From Bugulina stolonifera (Eukaryota; Bryozoa; Gymnolaemata; Cheilostomatida; Bugulidae), in the NCBI GenBank assembly GCA_935421135.1, contig OW285189.1, positions 13,537,072-13,601,071 on the forward strand: a DNA stretch of 64,000 nucleotides, in the 5' to 3' direction. Below are positions 12,085-25,400 of the stretch, in pieces. The notes under the pieces are model-generated. The model had not been told where the DNA came from and ran no database searches. It was given only the letters and a program-made list of their open reading frames with translations. The position numbers were made by a program, and so were the translations under genes. Every line of letters starts with the position of its first letter. Position 1 is the stretch's first letter.

Positions 12085-13007
12085 GTTGAAAGCTGGTGGG
12101 AAATTGTTGGGCTGGCAGTAGCTATATTTGTTGACTTGTTGAGATGTTCAATTTCAATGATAGCATATAGAAACAAATCATGAAAAAGTTGAACTTGTTG
12201 GCAATTCACTAGTTAGAGTTTGTTGAATAGCCGTTTGTTGAACACTAATAGTATTTATATATCAACAACTATGCCAACATGTTGAAGTTGTTGGGTCGAT
12301 ATATTATTTTTTGTTGACTTGTTGGGATGTTGGATTTCAATGATAGCATATAGAAACAAATCTTGAAAAAGTTGAACTTGTTGGCATTTCATTAGTTAGA
12401 GTTTGTTGAATAGCATTTGTTGAACACAAATAGTATCTATATATCAACAACTATGCCGACATGTTGAAGTTGTTGGGGTCGATATATTATTATTTGTTGA
12501 CTTGTTGGGATGTTGAATTTCAATGATAGCCTATAGAAACAAATCTTGAAAAATTTTAATTTGTTTGCAATTCACCAGTTAGAGTTTGTTGAATAGCCCT
12601 TTGTTAAACACTAATAGTATTTATATATCAACAACTATGCCAACATGTTGAAGTTGTTGGGTGGATATATTATTTTTTGTTGACTTGTTGGGATGTTGAA
12701 TTTCAATGATGGCATATAGAAACAAATCGTGAAAAAGTTGAATTTGTTGGCAATTCACTAGCTAGAATTTGTTGAATAGCCTTTGTTGAACACTAATAGT
12801 ATTTATATATCAACAACTATGCCAACATGTTGAAGTTGTTGGGTCGATATATTATTTTTGTTGACTTGTTGGGATGTTGAATTTCAATGATGGCATATAG
12901 AAACAAATTTTGAAAAAGTTGAATTTGTTGGCAATTCACTAGTTAGAGTTTGTTGAATAATCCTATGTTGAACACAAATAGTATTTATATATCAACAACT
13001 ATGTGTA
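12085..13007. repeat. 183-bp tandem array, five copies
   Basis: The word TTGACTTGTTG begins at 12131, 12314, 12497, 12680 and 12861, giving periods of 183, 183, 183 and 181. Units are rich in GTTGAA and CAACA words and share a CAACAACTATG core. Copies differ by only a few substitutions. A satellite-like amplification immediately upstream of XPO6. Confidence 0.92.
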
Positions 13008-13448
13008 AACATAAGCAAATATTTTGTACTGGTAATAAACAACATAGAATAGTATTAAAAGGAAGAGGCTCTACTTGCAGTTTTATGTTAGATATCAGTC
13101 TATAACTGGTGCTGCATCTGAACATAATTATTCTTTGTTATGTTGTTTGATAGTTTCTACAAGTTTTTTGCTTTTGTTAGAATATGTGAAAATTCTATCA
13201 CAGCATAAATATAACTTGTTGCAAACAATTGTAACAACTTGTGTCATATTAATTTACTGCAGCTAATATTTATGCCAACATTTATTTAGAAGACTGAATT
13301 AATTCTGATTATTGTTATAATTTTAAAATTCCAGTATTAACCTGTTAATTTTTACTACTGGCTATTTCATAATTTCACAATGTGTTTATAAAATATATAA
13401 TGTTGTAGGTCTATTCTAACTAGTAGGACTGCTGGACTTAGGATAATC

Positions 13449-16400
13449 ATGGTAGGTAATACTATTTTAATGCAGTTGTATATTTTTCAATCGGTTACAA
13501 TAAATTTCATTCTACAAAAAATAATTTCATTCTGTTTAAAAAAAAACTGATAACTATGAGTACAGTGCATTGTTTCCAGTTTTGGCAGCGCATTTCGTTT
13601 ATAGCTGAAAAGTATCGCCATGTTAAGAGTATCACAATTGATTTTATTGTAGGCGGCTGATGCAGCACAACAGGAAAACTTACGGGCTTTGGAAGGTCTA
13701 ATGAATGAATTTTTTCTACCCAGTACCTCCAATGACCGAAAGAGAAATATTGGTATATTATCACAATTTGCTACACCATACTCTCATAGACATTTCATTA
13801 ATTACACGTTTTAGCGATGTACACTCCTCAAATCTTTGCTAGTGACATTTAGAATACGTTACTCAATTTGGTTTTAAAAAACCTACATATATAGTATAAT
13901 CAATATAGCCAATTACTGTTCTATGCTGTAGAGGAATTGCTAAACAGCTTCAGCCAGCAAAAGGATTCATGGCAGTATTGTCTGGTCTTTATTCAACAAA
14001 CCAGCAATGAGTATGTGTTGATGTATGCATTAAGTGTCCTCGAGGTAAATATTGTCATATTATTTTAAATCACATGATTAGTGTTTGTCATATTTATGTC
14101 TAATTATGCTATCTTTTTCTATCACAGTAGCTTTTAGCTGTTTCAATCTTATATGAAACAAGTCCATTATAATTTTTAGACCTTAATCAACAAGCAATGG
14201 CATGGCTTACCAACAGATAGCAAGAAAGTGATAAGAGAGTCGATAGTCAAACATTTGATCAAATCTCACGAGCGACTGCCGCCATTTATAGTGAACAAGA
14301 TGGCAAAACTCAATGTTGACATTGCTAGACATGACTGGCCACATTTCTATCATGACTTTCTATCCAATGTTCTACAGGTATGCTTTTATAAGCTTCTTAT
14401 AGTTGTAAGCTATATTTTACTTTGAGAATTTTAAACTCCAAATTATTGTGTTTTAGACACCTGTTAATTAATAGATGATGTATCAATTGTCATTGTTCTG
14501 AAAGTTAGGAAGGTTTTCTATGAGTATAAGATTAATTCACGCTGTTTCGTACTAAGTGCTATTGCTCACCTTGGCAGAACTGAGCCATTCACAAAAATTC
14601 TGTTGGCACAACTTCTTGAACAAAAGTTAGAGACTTTGGCCTAAAGTCGCTCCAATGTCTACTTATGTTTTTCATGGTACAATTTTAGTTGATGCAGCAG
14701 ACGGAGACGGCGAGTGTGGGCCTTGTCTTACTGCAAACGACTTCAGAGGAAATGGCTAATCCGAGAGAAGATTTATCTATTTCACGTAAAACGGAACTGA
14801 AGGCACTTTTACTGGATAGTATGCCACAGATTCTCTCATCTCTGTGTGGTGGGTTGTCCTCTCCCCTCCTTGTATTCTTAAGCAGACCATTTGTTTAAAC
14901 TTGAGTTATGTTTAGTATCTGATAGATAATAATTGTTTCAATACACTGTAACATCACTTTTATTTAGTAACATTAGGTAACTCTGTGGTCATTGATCATT
15001 GTCAATGCTGACATATTTAACTGGTGTTTTTCTTGTTTGTAGGCATATTGGATGGTGTATTAGAAAAGCACAGGTTACTTCTAGCCTCCACTCCTCCACC
15101 TTCTCCCACCCGACACTCGGGTGCAATGATATCTACCCCTAATCAACATACAGGTGATCATTTGCTATTTAATGAATAATTAACATCAAACATTATTTTT
15201 GACAAAGCAGATCGTAACATTTCCAAATTTGTCTGCTGGATGTTGTATTGTATAAAAGCATAGTATTTTCTATTCAATACAGGTGCATCGTTTCTCACTA
15301 CTAACATATTTCAATCTCCAATGAATAAGCCAACATCCGGTAACTCGCTGATGCCATTCGATAAGTCATCACACCGTCTGTGTTCCCAGGCTCTCTCATG
15401 CATAGCTCACCTGTTTAGCTGGATACCACTCTCCTCTACCATAACCTCCAGCATGCTCAATACCATCTTCAGCTTTGCAGCTTTTGGCTGTGAATCACGC
15501 AGAAATGTTACTCTAGGTAATATTTTACAAATAAGAGTATATAAAATTATGTGAGTAATACAACCTATTCTAGAATCTAGATCATAGTAGTGCTAATATT
15601 AGTAGATTATAACAAGCATGTAGTATACTACTAATGTTACTGTTTGTTGTGTTTATCCTGTACAAGTATAATGTGTTAAAGCCCATTCTATGCCACTGAA
15701 GTTGTTCGCTGCATATTATATGTTTAAAATATTTGTAGTAAGATACTAAATGAGTTAAAGTACACAGTCATTGGACATTATAATTTATATTTTATATACT
15801 ATTTATGCAATTTTTGTACCTGAGCATGAGATAACAACTTCTTATTATGATTAATAGTTGTGTGTGTCCATGGCTATACCGTTACATTGAAATATTCTGA
15901 GTTTGTGTATGTTTTAGATACACAAGGACAGTCTCTAGGAATGATAGCTATGTGCTGCATAAATGAACTACTGAGTAAGAACTGTGTACCTGCTGATTTT
16001 GAGTCCTACCTTCTGCAACTGTTTCAGCAGACGTTTTATCTGCTCAAAAAGCTGACTAAACACGACAATAAAAACCTTGAAAGTCTGGATTCCTCGTAAG
16101 TAATATGGATAAACAATACTGTATTGAGGAAGAGGGACTAGCATCATTTATCCAATTTGCATGTGCTTTTGGTGTAGATTATATTATGAATACATCCAGT
16201 TTATTTGCTTGTTTTATTTTAGGTTTCTTGATAAATTCACAGAGTTTGTTCGACTGTTTGTAAACAACCATTTAAGAAGATTTGAGTCGAATCCAAACTT
16301 TCCCGTCTTGGAATTTCTCTCACTCCTCTTTGAGTATACCTTCAAACCGGTAAGTCACAAGTTTTATAAATTTCACCTTGATGTTATAAACGTTGATCAG

Positions 16401-19400
16401 GTGACAGTTTTTCTGTATTATCCACGTCACAATTTGCATCAGGTCACCTATGTATTACCTAGGGAGGCACAAGCACAAAGAACTATCCATAACTTTTGTT
16501 AGCTAACCATTTCTTTTTGTGTTATAACAGCCAGTGTGTTTTTGAAGTGAATTCACATGAAGAGGAAGAGTTTTGTATGGATGGAAAGAAATAAGTTTGC
16601 CTTGTTGTAATTCCAGTACCTATCTGCCACCTTTTCTCTCTAACTAACTCAGGAATTCCCTCTAATTGATACTGTATTTATTTTTATTGTAGTCGACCAC
16701 AGAGGAGTTGTATGCGTGTCTAAATATATGGCAGATATTCATAGACTATATCAAGTCACAGTCTCAGGATCGAACTTCCAACAATTCTGCAATTGGGAAG
16801 TAAGTTTTACATACAGCCGACATTAAATATAGATCACTCTGTTGCCAGTGTGTCTATGTGTGTGCAATGGTAGGGTGCTTCAAATGATGACCGGTAATAC
16901 AAGTAGCAGGGCTTCACATCCTTCACTCAAACCACACCTCCTGTGACTCATGCAGCGATCTCTTCCCTGAGACTGGCTCAGCACCCACTGGTGAACCATG
17001 TACATTAACCATGTACATTGTCCACGTAAATTAGCCATGTATACAACATGTACATTGTAGATATTATGATGGTATCATGGGCTTAGTACAGCAGCTACTG
17101 AAGAAGATACAATACAAGCACAATGCTGAACAGCTTGAAGAGCTGGATGATGAAACTGTGGACGATGATGTAAGGTTTTATTCTTGAGTATCCTTAGTTA
17201 ATCTTGGTATATGGTATTAAAACTAAAATAAGGATAATAGAATACTAAAATATCACAATGTCTAGTCTCTCCACTGATACACAGGGTGATGTTTAGTGCA
17301 GAAATAGAGGTGTGAGTCTGTGCTCATCGCCTTCACTGTTATTGGGTTCGTTATCATTGGGAAATTGTTGGTTATTAAAGCTGCCTGTGTTTCCATGGTA
17401 AGGTATGACCTGTGTTTCCATGATAGGGTATGACCAGTGTTTCCATGATAAGGTATTATCTGTGTTTCCATGATAAGGTACGACCTGCATTTCCATGATA
17501 GGGTATGACCTGTGTTTCCATGATAAGGTACGAACTGTGTTTCCATGATAAGGTATGACCTGTGTTTCCATGATAGGGTATGACCGAGATGCAGACGTTC
17601 ATATCACAGTGTAATGACACTCTGATTCCAATAGCTGAGCTTGTGCTCAATGATGTCTCGCAACTCCTTGATGGCTGCTTTGATGAAAATATACAAATAT
17701 ATTTGAATATGGAGGCTTTTATCAATGACTCTAGTCAACACACTCCACAGGTGAGATTGGTATATTTATACTACTGTACCATGCTGGTCAAGAATTGTTA
17801 TTATTGAGTTATATGGAAAAGTAGTTTATTGGAAGAGCTACATGTACTTCCTCGTTCTTATCTTTAGTTGAATTTGTCATAATGTCATAACCACTCAATT
17901 CATTTGTGAATATATGGTTTTATATAATATGAAAGTTATGATGTGGTATATTATGATTATATAATGGTATGATATAATGAGATGTACATGTGCTATGTCT
18001 GTGTGATATGGTATAAAGCAATGATCTCTTATGATTAGGTTGTTACTAAAGTACATTGCTGCCTCAAAGATCTCTGTACAGTCCTACAGACAACAGCCAG
18101 GATGGTAGAATACTACTCTGGTGCTTCATTTGAGGAGAAGTTTACTCAAACAGAAAAGTTTGTCAAAAGGTACATGTAATATATGTAAGGTATATTATAA
18201 CCTTATGTTGGTGTATAACATGTTCATGCGGTAACTGATTTCAGCTGTGTGACTAAATTGTTGAGAAACTGTATATCAGAGTCTACAATCTCATATTATT
18301 TTCCTCCCTACAGGTTGGTTGAGCTGGCAATGTATAATGAGAAGATGAGGTTTTACAGTCGGTCGTACACCTCGGAGATCGTTAAGAAGTTGATACCCGA
18401 CTTTGTAGATGTGTAAGTAGTTTATTCCATTATCAAATAGCACAACTATTTAATTATTGATTTTTGTGTAAAAGTATAACAGTATATTTATCTGTTATAG
18501 CATCGCTTTATCTGTATGCATTGTGTTTGGTATTGGAGCCTTTCCATCCTTCTCTTTTGGCAAGCTGTTGTGAACTAACATAATTAGTAATTTAGGAGTT
18601 GTCTTTCCTTGCTCAATGAGTTTCGGTAACTAATTGAGAAGACAGCACTACTAATACTATATGATACAACTGTAATATGAACTCACAAAAATTCAGCATG
18701 TACACTATTTAACTAGCTACTGTGAGCTGTTGTTCTACATGTTGAAATTTATTAAGAAATGTTTTAGCCGAGTTGTGATGCTTTGCAAGTCTTTCGTTTC
18801 AAAGCTGACATTGTCTTCTCCATCCAATGTAACTTTTATACCATCAGATATTATTTAGTTGAGCTTTGGAAAGTGGGCACAATTTTCTACTACGAAAGTG
18901 AAAGGGACCTGAACTTCAAACCCTAAGACCTACAAATCAACAAGTTATCACTGCATGATCCTTTCTCAGTGTATCCAAGTGCAGTATGGTTTAATAGACA
19001 TATTATTATTGTGGATGTATTATACTACTTCAGGTACGCACACACATTGGCTACTCTGAAAGCCTTCACCCCATGGGTTGCCCAGTACTACATGGAATCC
19101 TACCACAGAGGAGGTGAAAGGGACAAGTGTGCTGCACTTGTGACTGCTATCACCAACTCTACACTTAGCACTGTGGACAATGCGGTAAGATTCTTGAAGA
19201 AGAATCAGTACAAAAGAATTAGATGTTGAAAGTTATTGAAATTCTTTACCCTTGTTGTCATGTTCGAACTGTCAGCTTTGTCGATTTTTTACCATCTGAT
19301 TTCTTGTTTTATATTACAGGCACCTGTGAAGATATTAGAATGGACAGTACAACTATTCTCCTCTATACTACTCACAGTTAGACCTGTATACTTGTATGAC

Positions 19401-22400
19401 GTACCCAGCGTACAGCAATTATACGCTAAGATAACACAAGGCTATACCTCCTCACTTCCTCCTAAGGTACGGTACGACTGGTGTAGCAGAAATATAGTAT
19501 TCTATTATTGTACAGTGTGCCTGGTATATCACATTAGATCATTTTTGATTCTGTGTTGAACTGCTTTTGCTTCATCACTAGCGTTGTCAGATTAGTCGTT
19601 GAACTACAAATATGTTAATCTCGTCTATTTTAGATATCTACTATTCTATGTAACTCGCTGTCAAGCTTTTTAATACTGCGTTGGCCTGCTCTTCCCGACT
19701 CTGAACAGAAATGGGAGATGAGATCTACTAATCACTCCACGTTCATCAGCTCCCTCCACCCACAGTTCCTTCTGCTCAAAGATGTCACAGATCTGACTTC
19801 TAACTCTCCCACAGCCTTACAAGGTACTTCCTGCAGCCAACTAGACTCTTCACTGTGCTAGGTGATTAGGTGCCGTAGAGGCCCGTGTTCAAACTCGAGT
19901 CAGGGACTGGTATTTTCATGGATGTGAAACAAGTATATGACTGCTCAAAAAATAAATTCTTTGTCTAAAAAATACTTCATGTATAGAAAATGGCCAAGCC
20001 CCCTAACAGCATGTTGTGCTTGTATGTTTGGAGTTACATCTCTCTGTTTATCCCCCCCCCCCCCCCCCCCCCCCCCGGCAAGACCTATTAGTGATCTGTT
20101 TGTTTTATGATTATTTTAGCTGGGTGGGATATTGCAATATATTCTAGCAATGAAATGTTCAAAGGGCTCCAACTAATACTTTTTACACCAGCATGAAATA
20201 ATTTCAGCTGCTTTTCATTCATCAGCCAACTGCTACCTTACACTTCTTATTTCCTACTTCTGGTAGCTAAAGATGTAGTTATGAAAACACTGACCTCTCT
20301 TCATGATCTCATACTAGTAGTACATGAGGAGACGAAGAAAACTAAAGACGTCATGTATAACTCTACTAAACAGTATATCCAGCTGTCTCTACAATTATTC
20401 TCAGTGTATATCTCACAATCAGGTAATTACACACATATAGTCACAAGAATTATTCATATGAGTAACCCTTTATACGTTCTTTATTGGCAGAATGGATGTT
20501 ATTTGTAATGCATGGCTTCGAAATTCAAATTAATTGATTCAAATACATATATATGCCCTAAAAGCAGAAATTTGTGAAGTTAATTGATTGGATAAGGGCA
20601 GAACCTCCACAAAAAGTAATTTTTTCAAGATAAAAATGAATAGCATGAAAGTGTAGACTCAAAAACAGTTTTTACTTTGAGGGTGCATGTTATTTGTCGC
20701 TGTTAAAGTTCTGTTGCGTTAATTTGCTACTAGTTTAAAGATTACACAATGTTGTATTGTAGATGTTTTGGAAAAGATAGTAGACTTTTTCCTGGTGCTG
20801 ATCAAGTCTCTGAGAGTCCAAATGGGAGTCACCATAACCCAGCAGACGATTCAGACCTTCATCAATCTGTTCACAAAGTATGTCTGCATTAACTCCGTCC
20901 TGTGATACAGTCGACCTATGAGCATGTATATGGCGTTTGTAACAACACCCCAAGAAGTTGTTCTCTCTCTGCTTAGTAACCCAATTGAGAGAGGACAACT
21001 TGTTATCATGACTTGAATCTGTCATATAATAAGCTATTATTATTATACACGACATATCTTTTTGTTATAGGGAAAGGATTGTTGAAATACTAAGTCAGCA
21101 CAACCAAACTGCTTACAGGGTGATAGAGAAGTAAGTTGGTCTTCTCCACTAAAATAGACTTTGGGCTAATTATGCTATTGAAATAAAATAATTTATAAAT
21201 GTAATTCCTTTTTATTCTCCAAATTATACATTGGGATGCTGGTAAATTTGCAAGGAGTGCAATAATCATATTGTTGAGTTGTTTTCTTGTAATTACAGTT
21301 TCTTAAAGATGCTAGAGCTGATAGTACAAGAGCAGGCGGCAGCATTTAAAGCTCTCTTACCGAACATTATCTCCATATGCATGGATCACATCTACCCTCT
21401 GGTAGCTCCAGTAAGTGTCTGCACAACCTACAATATGTAATGCTAATGTCTCAAACACATTTAGATGTGTTAATATTCTTAATCCTCAAATGTGGGAAAT
21501 AATAAAGATAATCCGTTGATAATTTATACTGCACTTTTTGAAATAGTACTGATAAGATTAGAACTTGAGAAATGGTAAAATAGTAAAATTCTCTCATGGA
21601 ACCTCCAGAATATTGTCAATGATTCACAAGTAATTTTTTTAATAAAGTGGAGTATATGTGGATTTGTTCAAAAAATAATTATAGTACTTTTGCCATGAAG
21701 CACATTTGCTCCACATTGTGCTCCACATACAACATTTGATGTGTATGCAATGTACACTACATTGTTGTAGAAACCTAGCCCAGAGATAAAGACAACACTC
21801 TATGAGGTGCTGTTTGAGCTATTGGACAAGAACTGGAAACATTTCTACAGGTCTTCAGTAAAAACAACATTTGGGGCCGTAAACCCAAGTGAACCACTGA
21901 GTCACCAACAGGAGTTTGTTGCCATCATTCATGTACGAGTTAACATCTTACTGAAGTTATATTCCATCAAATTATAAGCGATAGTGTAGTGATAGTGTAG
22001 TGATAGTGTAGTGATAGTGTAGTGATAGTGTAGTGATAGTGTAGTGATAGTGTAGTGATAGTGTAGTGATAGTGTAGTGATAGTGTAGTGATAGTGTAGC
22101 GTTCGGTGCTGTGTCATAAATTATTAGAAGGTTATATGACTGTGTAGTGAGAAACCAACTATTCAAGATATTTCTGTTTAGAGTTCCATTTTACTTCCTT
22201 TTAGGCCTTTGGACAAAGCTTCCTTCAGCCAGATATTTCCATATTCAAACACAATCTAGAAGCTTTGGAGAAACTCAATAAGAAATGGAAACTCTACTCC
22301 AAGGTGAGGCAACTGCTAATCTGAGCAACGACTAAAATAATTATCTGTTCAATTGTTGTTTATTTACATAACACTGTCGTTAAGCCTGGTAATTATTTTT

Positions 22401-25400
22401 GAAAATTTTGTTGCTGAAAACGCGATAAAACAACCTTTATTATGTCAAAGGTATTTGCAATTTCAGTCCCTGACTGCTCGATTAACAAATTAAAAATTCT
22501 TGCATATAATGACATCATATTAACCATAGCCTAATGCCATGCCCTACTGTAATGCTGGAAAATGGCAGAACAAATGTTGCCTATAGATTACCAAATACCA
22601 TTTCTACTCTTCATGTATGTTAGATGTGGTACTTAGCAATTTTAGTCAATCTTATATGGCTGGCATTACATTATTAATCTTCATGTTATGACATTGGAAT
22701 TTTTCTTACAATACAAGATACCAGGGCTGTTCATATACTATATAGTATATAATCCATACTTCTCACTCTCTGATAGCAATCTCCTGACACCAGGCTATAC
22801 ACCAATCAGTGATTAATTCACTTAGTCGATCACAGTGTTGTCTGTCACAGTCTTCAGAGTCACGCTCTCTTAACCGTTAGAGACAAGTGTAGATAATTCT
22901 CAAATGTAGACATCGACGTAATTACATACTCTACCAATCACAATGACCAGGCTGTAATGAATGTTTTATAGACCATATTCCTGGAGACTATGATGTCACA
23001 ATTTCTGAATGTGCTACTGCAAGTGCTGGTAGTGCGATCACATGATCTACTGCAAGAAGACATTATCATTGCCGTCTACAACATGGCTGCCGTGGATTTT
23101 AATATGTTCTACGAGAAATTTGTTCCTGCTTTCTTGAAGGAGGTGAATACTATAGATTTCCATCAGAAAGAAACTCTAAGGAGAAACCTGTGTCCTGAAC
23201 ATAAAGTAAGTGAGGGGGTATTTGTTATTTCGGGCTGTGGTCTTGCATGCGGTAACATGTATGTATTTAAGAGGTGCATGTGGTCCCTGATAAAGGGAGT
23301 GATGTTCTAGAGCAGGGATGCCCAAATGTGTCCCTAAGGGACACAGTGTCCCTTTGAGTGAATTTTGGTGTCCCTTCATACCTTCTCAAAGTTTACATGC
23401 AAACATGTCTTTTTGTGGCTGGGCAGTGGAAGCAATTGCACTGGTCACATTGGAGTTTGCACTCATTTTACCTATGGGTGCATTATTTGATGACTTTTTT
23501 CACCTCTCATTATTTTAGCAGCCAAATCTTGAAATGTAATTAATTTTCACCTAGCTCTATATAAATTGGGTACAGAAAATACATCACAATACCCACACAT
23601 ACAAATACATCGCATCTTAGTTTATTTAGTTTCATGTGTGACACTTGTAACAGTAAGATGGCCTCAAAGAAGATACGCTACTTCAATTCAGAGTGGAGCA
23701 CTAAATTCTTCTTCCATGAAGTAAATGGTAAGCCAACATGCCTTATATGTTGTAAGCAACTAGCAGAAAATAAGTCTAGCAGTGTTCAAAGACACTACAC
23801 AACAGCTCATCCTGACTTTGATGGCCGATTCCCTTTGGGAACTGGAAGACGCAAGGAGCAGCTTACAAAGCTGATACGCCAGGCTACCGAGCAACGAAAT
23901 ATGTTTCGATGTGAGATGACTCCAGTGCAACAACGAGTAACTACTGCAAGTTATCAGGTAGCTAACATGTTAGCAAAGGTGATGACACCATTACAACATG
24001 GTGAGCTATTTAAAAACTGTCTAGTACAGTCGGTAAAGACATTGTTTCCGGAGAAGGCTGACATTTTGAGGACGATAGAGCAAGTTTCGCTGTCACGCAA
24101 CACATGTACAAGGCGAATGGAGGACATTGCAGATCACTTGACAAGCACTGTTGTAGAAAACTTGAGAATATGTGAAACCTTCTCAGTTGCATTAGATGAA
24201 AGCAATGACATCAATGACATGGCTCAGCTCAGTTTGTTCACACGGTATTTTTTGGATGGGTCATTCCATGAAGATTTGATGGCTGTCATTAGTATGGAAG
24301 GTCGTGCAACTGGAGCCATTATATTTGATAACTTCCAAAGTTATATGCAAGAGAAGGATATTTCTCTCCACAAAATTATAGGCTTGGTGACAGATGGAGC
24401 ACCAGCTATGACTGGCAGAAAGAATGGGTTCATGAAGCACCTTCTTGACATAAATCCAGACATTATTGCATTTCATTGCATTATTCATGAATCAGTCCTG
24501 TGTTCTAAACTCCGTGGTTATTCTGACCTGATGCTGGGGGTTATGAAGATGATTAATTACCTCAAGTCCCAATCAGCTTTGAGGCATCGACAGATGAGGC
24601 AATTCCTGAAGGACAACAATGCAGATTATGATGACCTGCTAACTCATAACAATGTGAGGTATGTACTGAGACTGATCTTGCCAACAGTGCATGCTGCATA
24701 ATATGTTTGCCACAATCTATGTGCATATTACACATTAGTGCAATACTTATATAATGCATTCTAAAATTCAGTTTTGATAATCCTCAACTATAATTTTGTA
24801 GGTGGTTAAGCAAAGGGAGAGCTCTAGAAAGGGTGTGGAAAGTTCGAAGAGAGCTAATCCAATTTATGAAAGAAATAGATAGTGATGATGCAAGGGCTCA
24901 CTTGACTTTACTATCTTCAGATGATACCCTGATGGACTTAGCTTTTTTAGTGGACATAATGAGACATCTAAATGAGCTGAATGTCAAATTGCAAGGAGAA
25001 AAAAGGGATGTTGGCCAAATGTGGCAGGCTGTCAGGGGTTTTATTGCTAAACTTGGTCTATTTCACCAAGATGTAACAGATACCAAAGACCACTTCCCTA
25101 CACTCAAAACAGTTATTGATGAATGTATGGAACATCCAGATATGGCACTGGAAGCATGTGAGAAAGCCAAAAAATTTATAGCTGACATAGAAATAGATTT
25201 CTGTCAGCGGTTTAAAACCTGCAGAAAAATTGATGGTCTGATTGACCTAATCGCTGTGCCAAGAGCTGAAGACCGAGTAAAGTGGAAAGCGCAGCTACCA
25301 GATTTCATAACTGACATGACTACCGCAGCTGTAGAACTAGAGCTTTGCGACCTATTAGTTGACAGAGCAAGACTTCATGAGCTCGATACAACAGCAACAT

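Larger units (their letters stand above)
9172..13448. promoter_or_regulatory. Spacer between head-to-head DNAJC2 and XPO6
   Basis: The two start codons diverge across 4.3 kb, so both promoters should lie here. A good minus-strand donor (CCAAA then GTAAGG, exon end at 11176) is a likely 5'UTR exon of DNAJC2, because the start-codon exon begins with an acceptor at 9172 and must have an upstream partner. On the other strand TTGTAG at 13401-13412 could be the acceptor of the XPO6 start-codon exon. The spacer also holds a hAT-like element, a tRNA-like relic, very A/T-rich DNA at 10.5-11.0 kb and a tandem array. Confidence 0.5.

Noticed and set aside
17262..17725. Minus-strand frames encoding repeated METQVIPYHGNT-like units
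   Set aside because: They are translations of the 25-bp minisatellite, which stays open in several frames; XPO6 on the plus strand explains the locus.
21929..22166. Minus-strand frames with repeated TLSLHYHYTI
   Set aside because: Produced by the 11-bp minisatellite in XPO6 intron 22.
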